This document shows, in pieces, positions 6,096-6,325 of a DNA stretch of 6,325 nucleotides. A program made the position numbers and the translations under genes. The DNA comes from Pseudomonadota bacterium (GTDB lineage Bacteria; Pseudomonadota; Gammaproteobacteria; Pseudomonadales; Azotimanducaceae): NCBI GenBank assembly GCA_027622495.1, contig JAQBYL010000253.1, positions 1 through 6,325 on the forward strand. Reading direction: 5' to 3'. The notes beneath the pieces were generated by a model. It saw only the letters and a list, made by a program, of their open reading frames with translations, did not search any database and had not been told where the DNA came from. Numbering within the stretch: the stretch's first letter is position 1; every line of letters begins with the position of its first letter.

Positions 6096-6284
6096 GTGAA
6101 AATATACTTGTTTGCGATCTTGATGGTCACTTTAATGCTGTCCCGTAGCACTGCGAACGCAGGAGTCACGAACTACAGACTTGAATTCGACGCGACTTTT
6201 GGGCCAACTGGTACTGGAAGTTTTGGTTACCAGACTTGCTCCCTAGGCATTGATTGGGGAGCTATTGTCAAATCTGGTGTATGA
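6096..6284 (+). CDS. Short secreted protein of unknown function, or 5' part of an interrupted gene
   Basis: GTG at 6096 follows a strong GGGGGAA ribosome site (6084-6090) at 5 nt spacing and opens a 62-codon frame. Residues 1-22 form a clear signal peptide: K2, a hydrophobic core (IYLFAILMVTLML), and a signal-peptidase site ANA before G23. The mature part would be only 40 residues, with YRLEFDATFGPTGTGSFGYQ resembling the first beta-strand and glycine turn of secreted PEP-CTERM-type or similar proteins; I cannot place it in a family. The frame stops at TGA (6282-6284) but stays open from 6285 to the window end, reading QANSSGGLALTNL, so a larger gene may be interrupted here. Codon choice (ATA, TTA, TTG, TTT, ACT) is more AT-rich than in the neighbouring genes, which may mean acquired DNA. 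It could also be a genuine tiny exported protein. Confidence 0.55.
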   Translation: MKIYLFAILMVTLMLSRSTANAGVTNYRLEFDATFGPTGTGSFGYQTCSLGIDWGAIVKSGV

Positions 6285-6325
6285 CAAGCCAACTCAAGCG
6301 GCGGCCTTGCTCTGACTAACCTCCT

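Noticed and set aside
5880..6325. Possible integron cassette with attC site around the small secreted frame
   Set aside because: I looked for RYYYAAC and GTTRRRY core sites; the nearest candidates (GTTAGGG near 5923, GACTAAC near 6314) each break the consensus and do not pair, and no integrase is present.

Overview
The window looks like ordinary proteobacterial chromosome. It is gene-dense, moderately GC-rich and coding on both strands, with AGGAG-type ribosome sites. The DAHP synthase is of the AroF/AroG/AroH type, and the paired acyl-CoA dehydrogenases and PhyH dioxygenase are common in lipid-degrading gammaproteobacteria. I suggest a gammaproteobacterium, possibly marine, but nothing here fixes the genus.

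Left part (1-2083, minus strand): two consecutive acyl-CoA dehydrogenase genes are transcribed leftwards, 24 bp apart. The upstream one is complete (403 aa) and keeps the ACAD signature and a candidate catalytic glutamate (E250). The downstream one is cut by the window edge (282 codons seen); it has lost the signature and has alanine (A240) at the matching glutamate position. This is the pattern of an alpha2-beta2 heteromeric acyl-CoA dehydrogenase, such as those acting on CoA thioesters of steroid side chains in actinobacteria.

Middle part (2170-3792, plus strand): a type I DAHP synthase, the first step of the shikimate pathway, is followed 12 bp later by a VanZ-like membrane protein, probably on the same transcript. 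An 11-bp perfect hairpin at 3835-3871 separates the VanZ-like gene from a converging gene and overlaps that gene's stop codon.

Right part (3871-5769): a PhyH-type Fe(II)/2-oxoglutarate dioxygenase (minus) and an FMN-binding split-barrel protein of the PNPOx-like class (plus) diverge from a shared 132-bp intergenic region. A weak terminator-like hairpin closes the FMN-protein gene.

Far right (5770-6325): about 325 bp without a gene, AT-rich at first and then GC-rich with several short inverted repeats, leads to a short secreted-protein reading frame with a clear signal peptide. Its frame is interrupted by TGA but stays open from there to the window edge, so it may be a small protein or the start of a broken larger one.

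I did not find a mobile element, CRISPR array, tRNA, rRNA or clear defence system. The most interesting items are the asymmetric dehydrogenase pair, the unexplained structured gap and the interrupted secreted reading frame.
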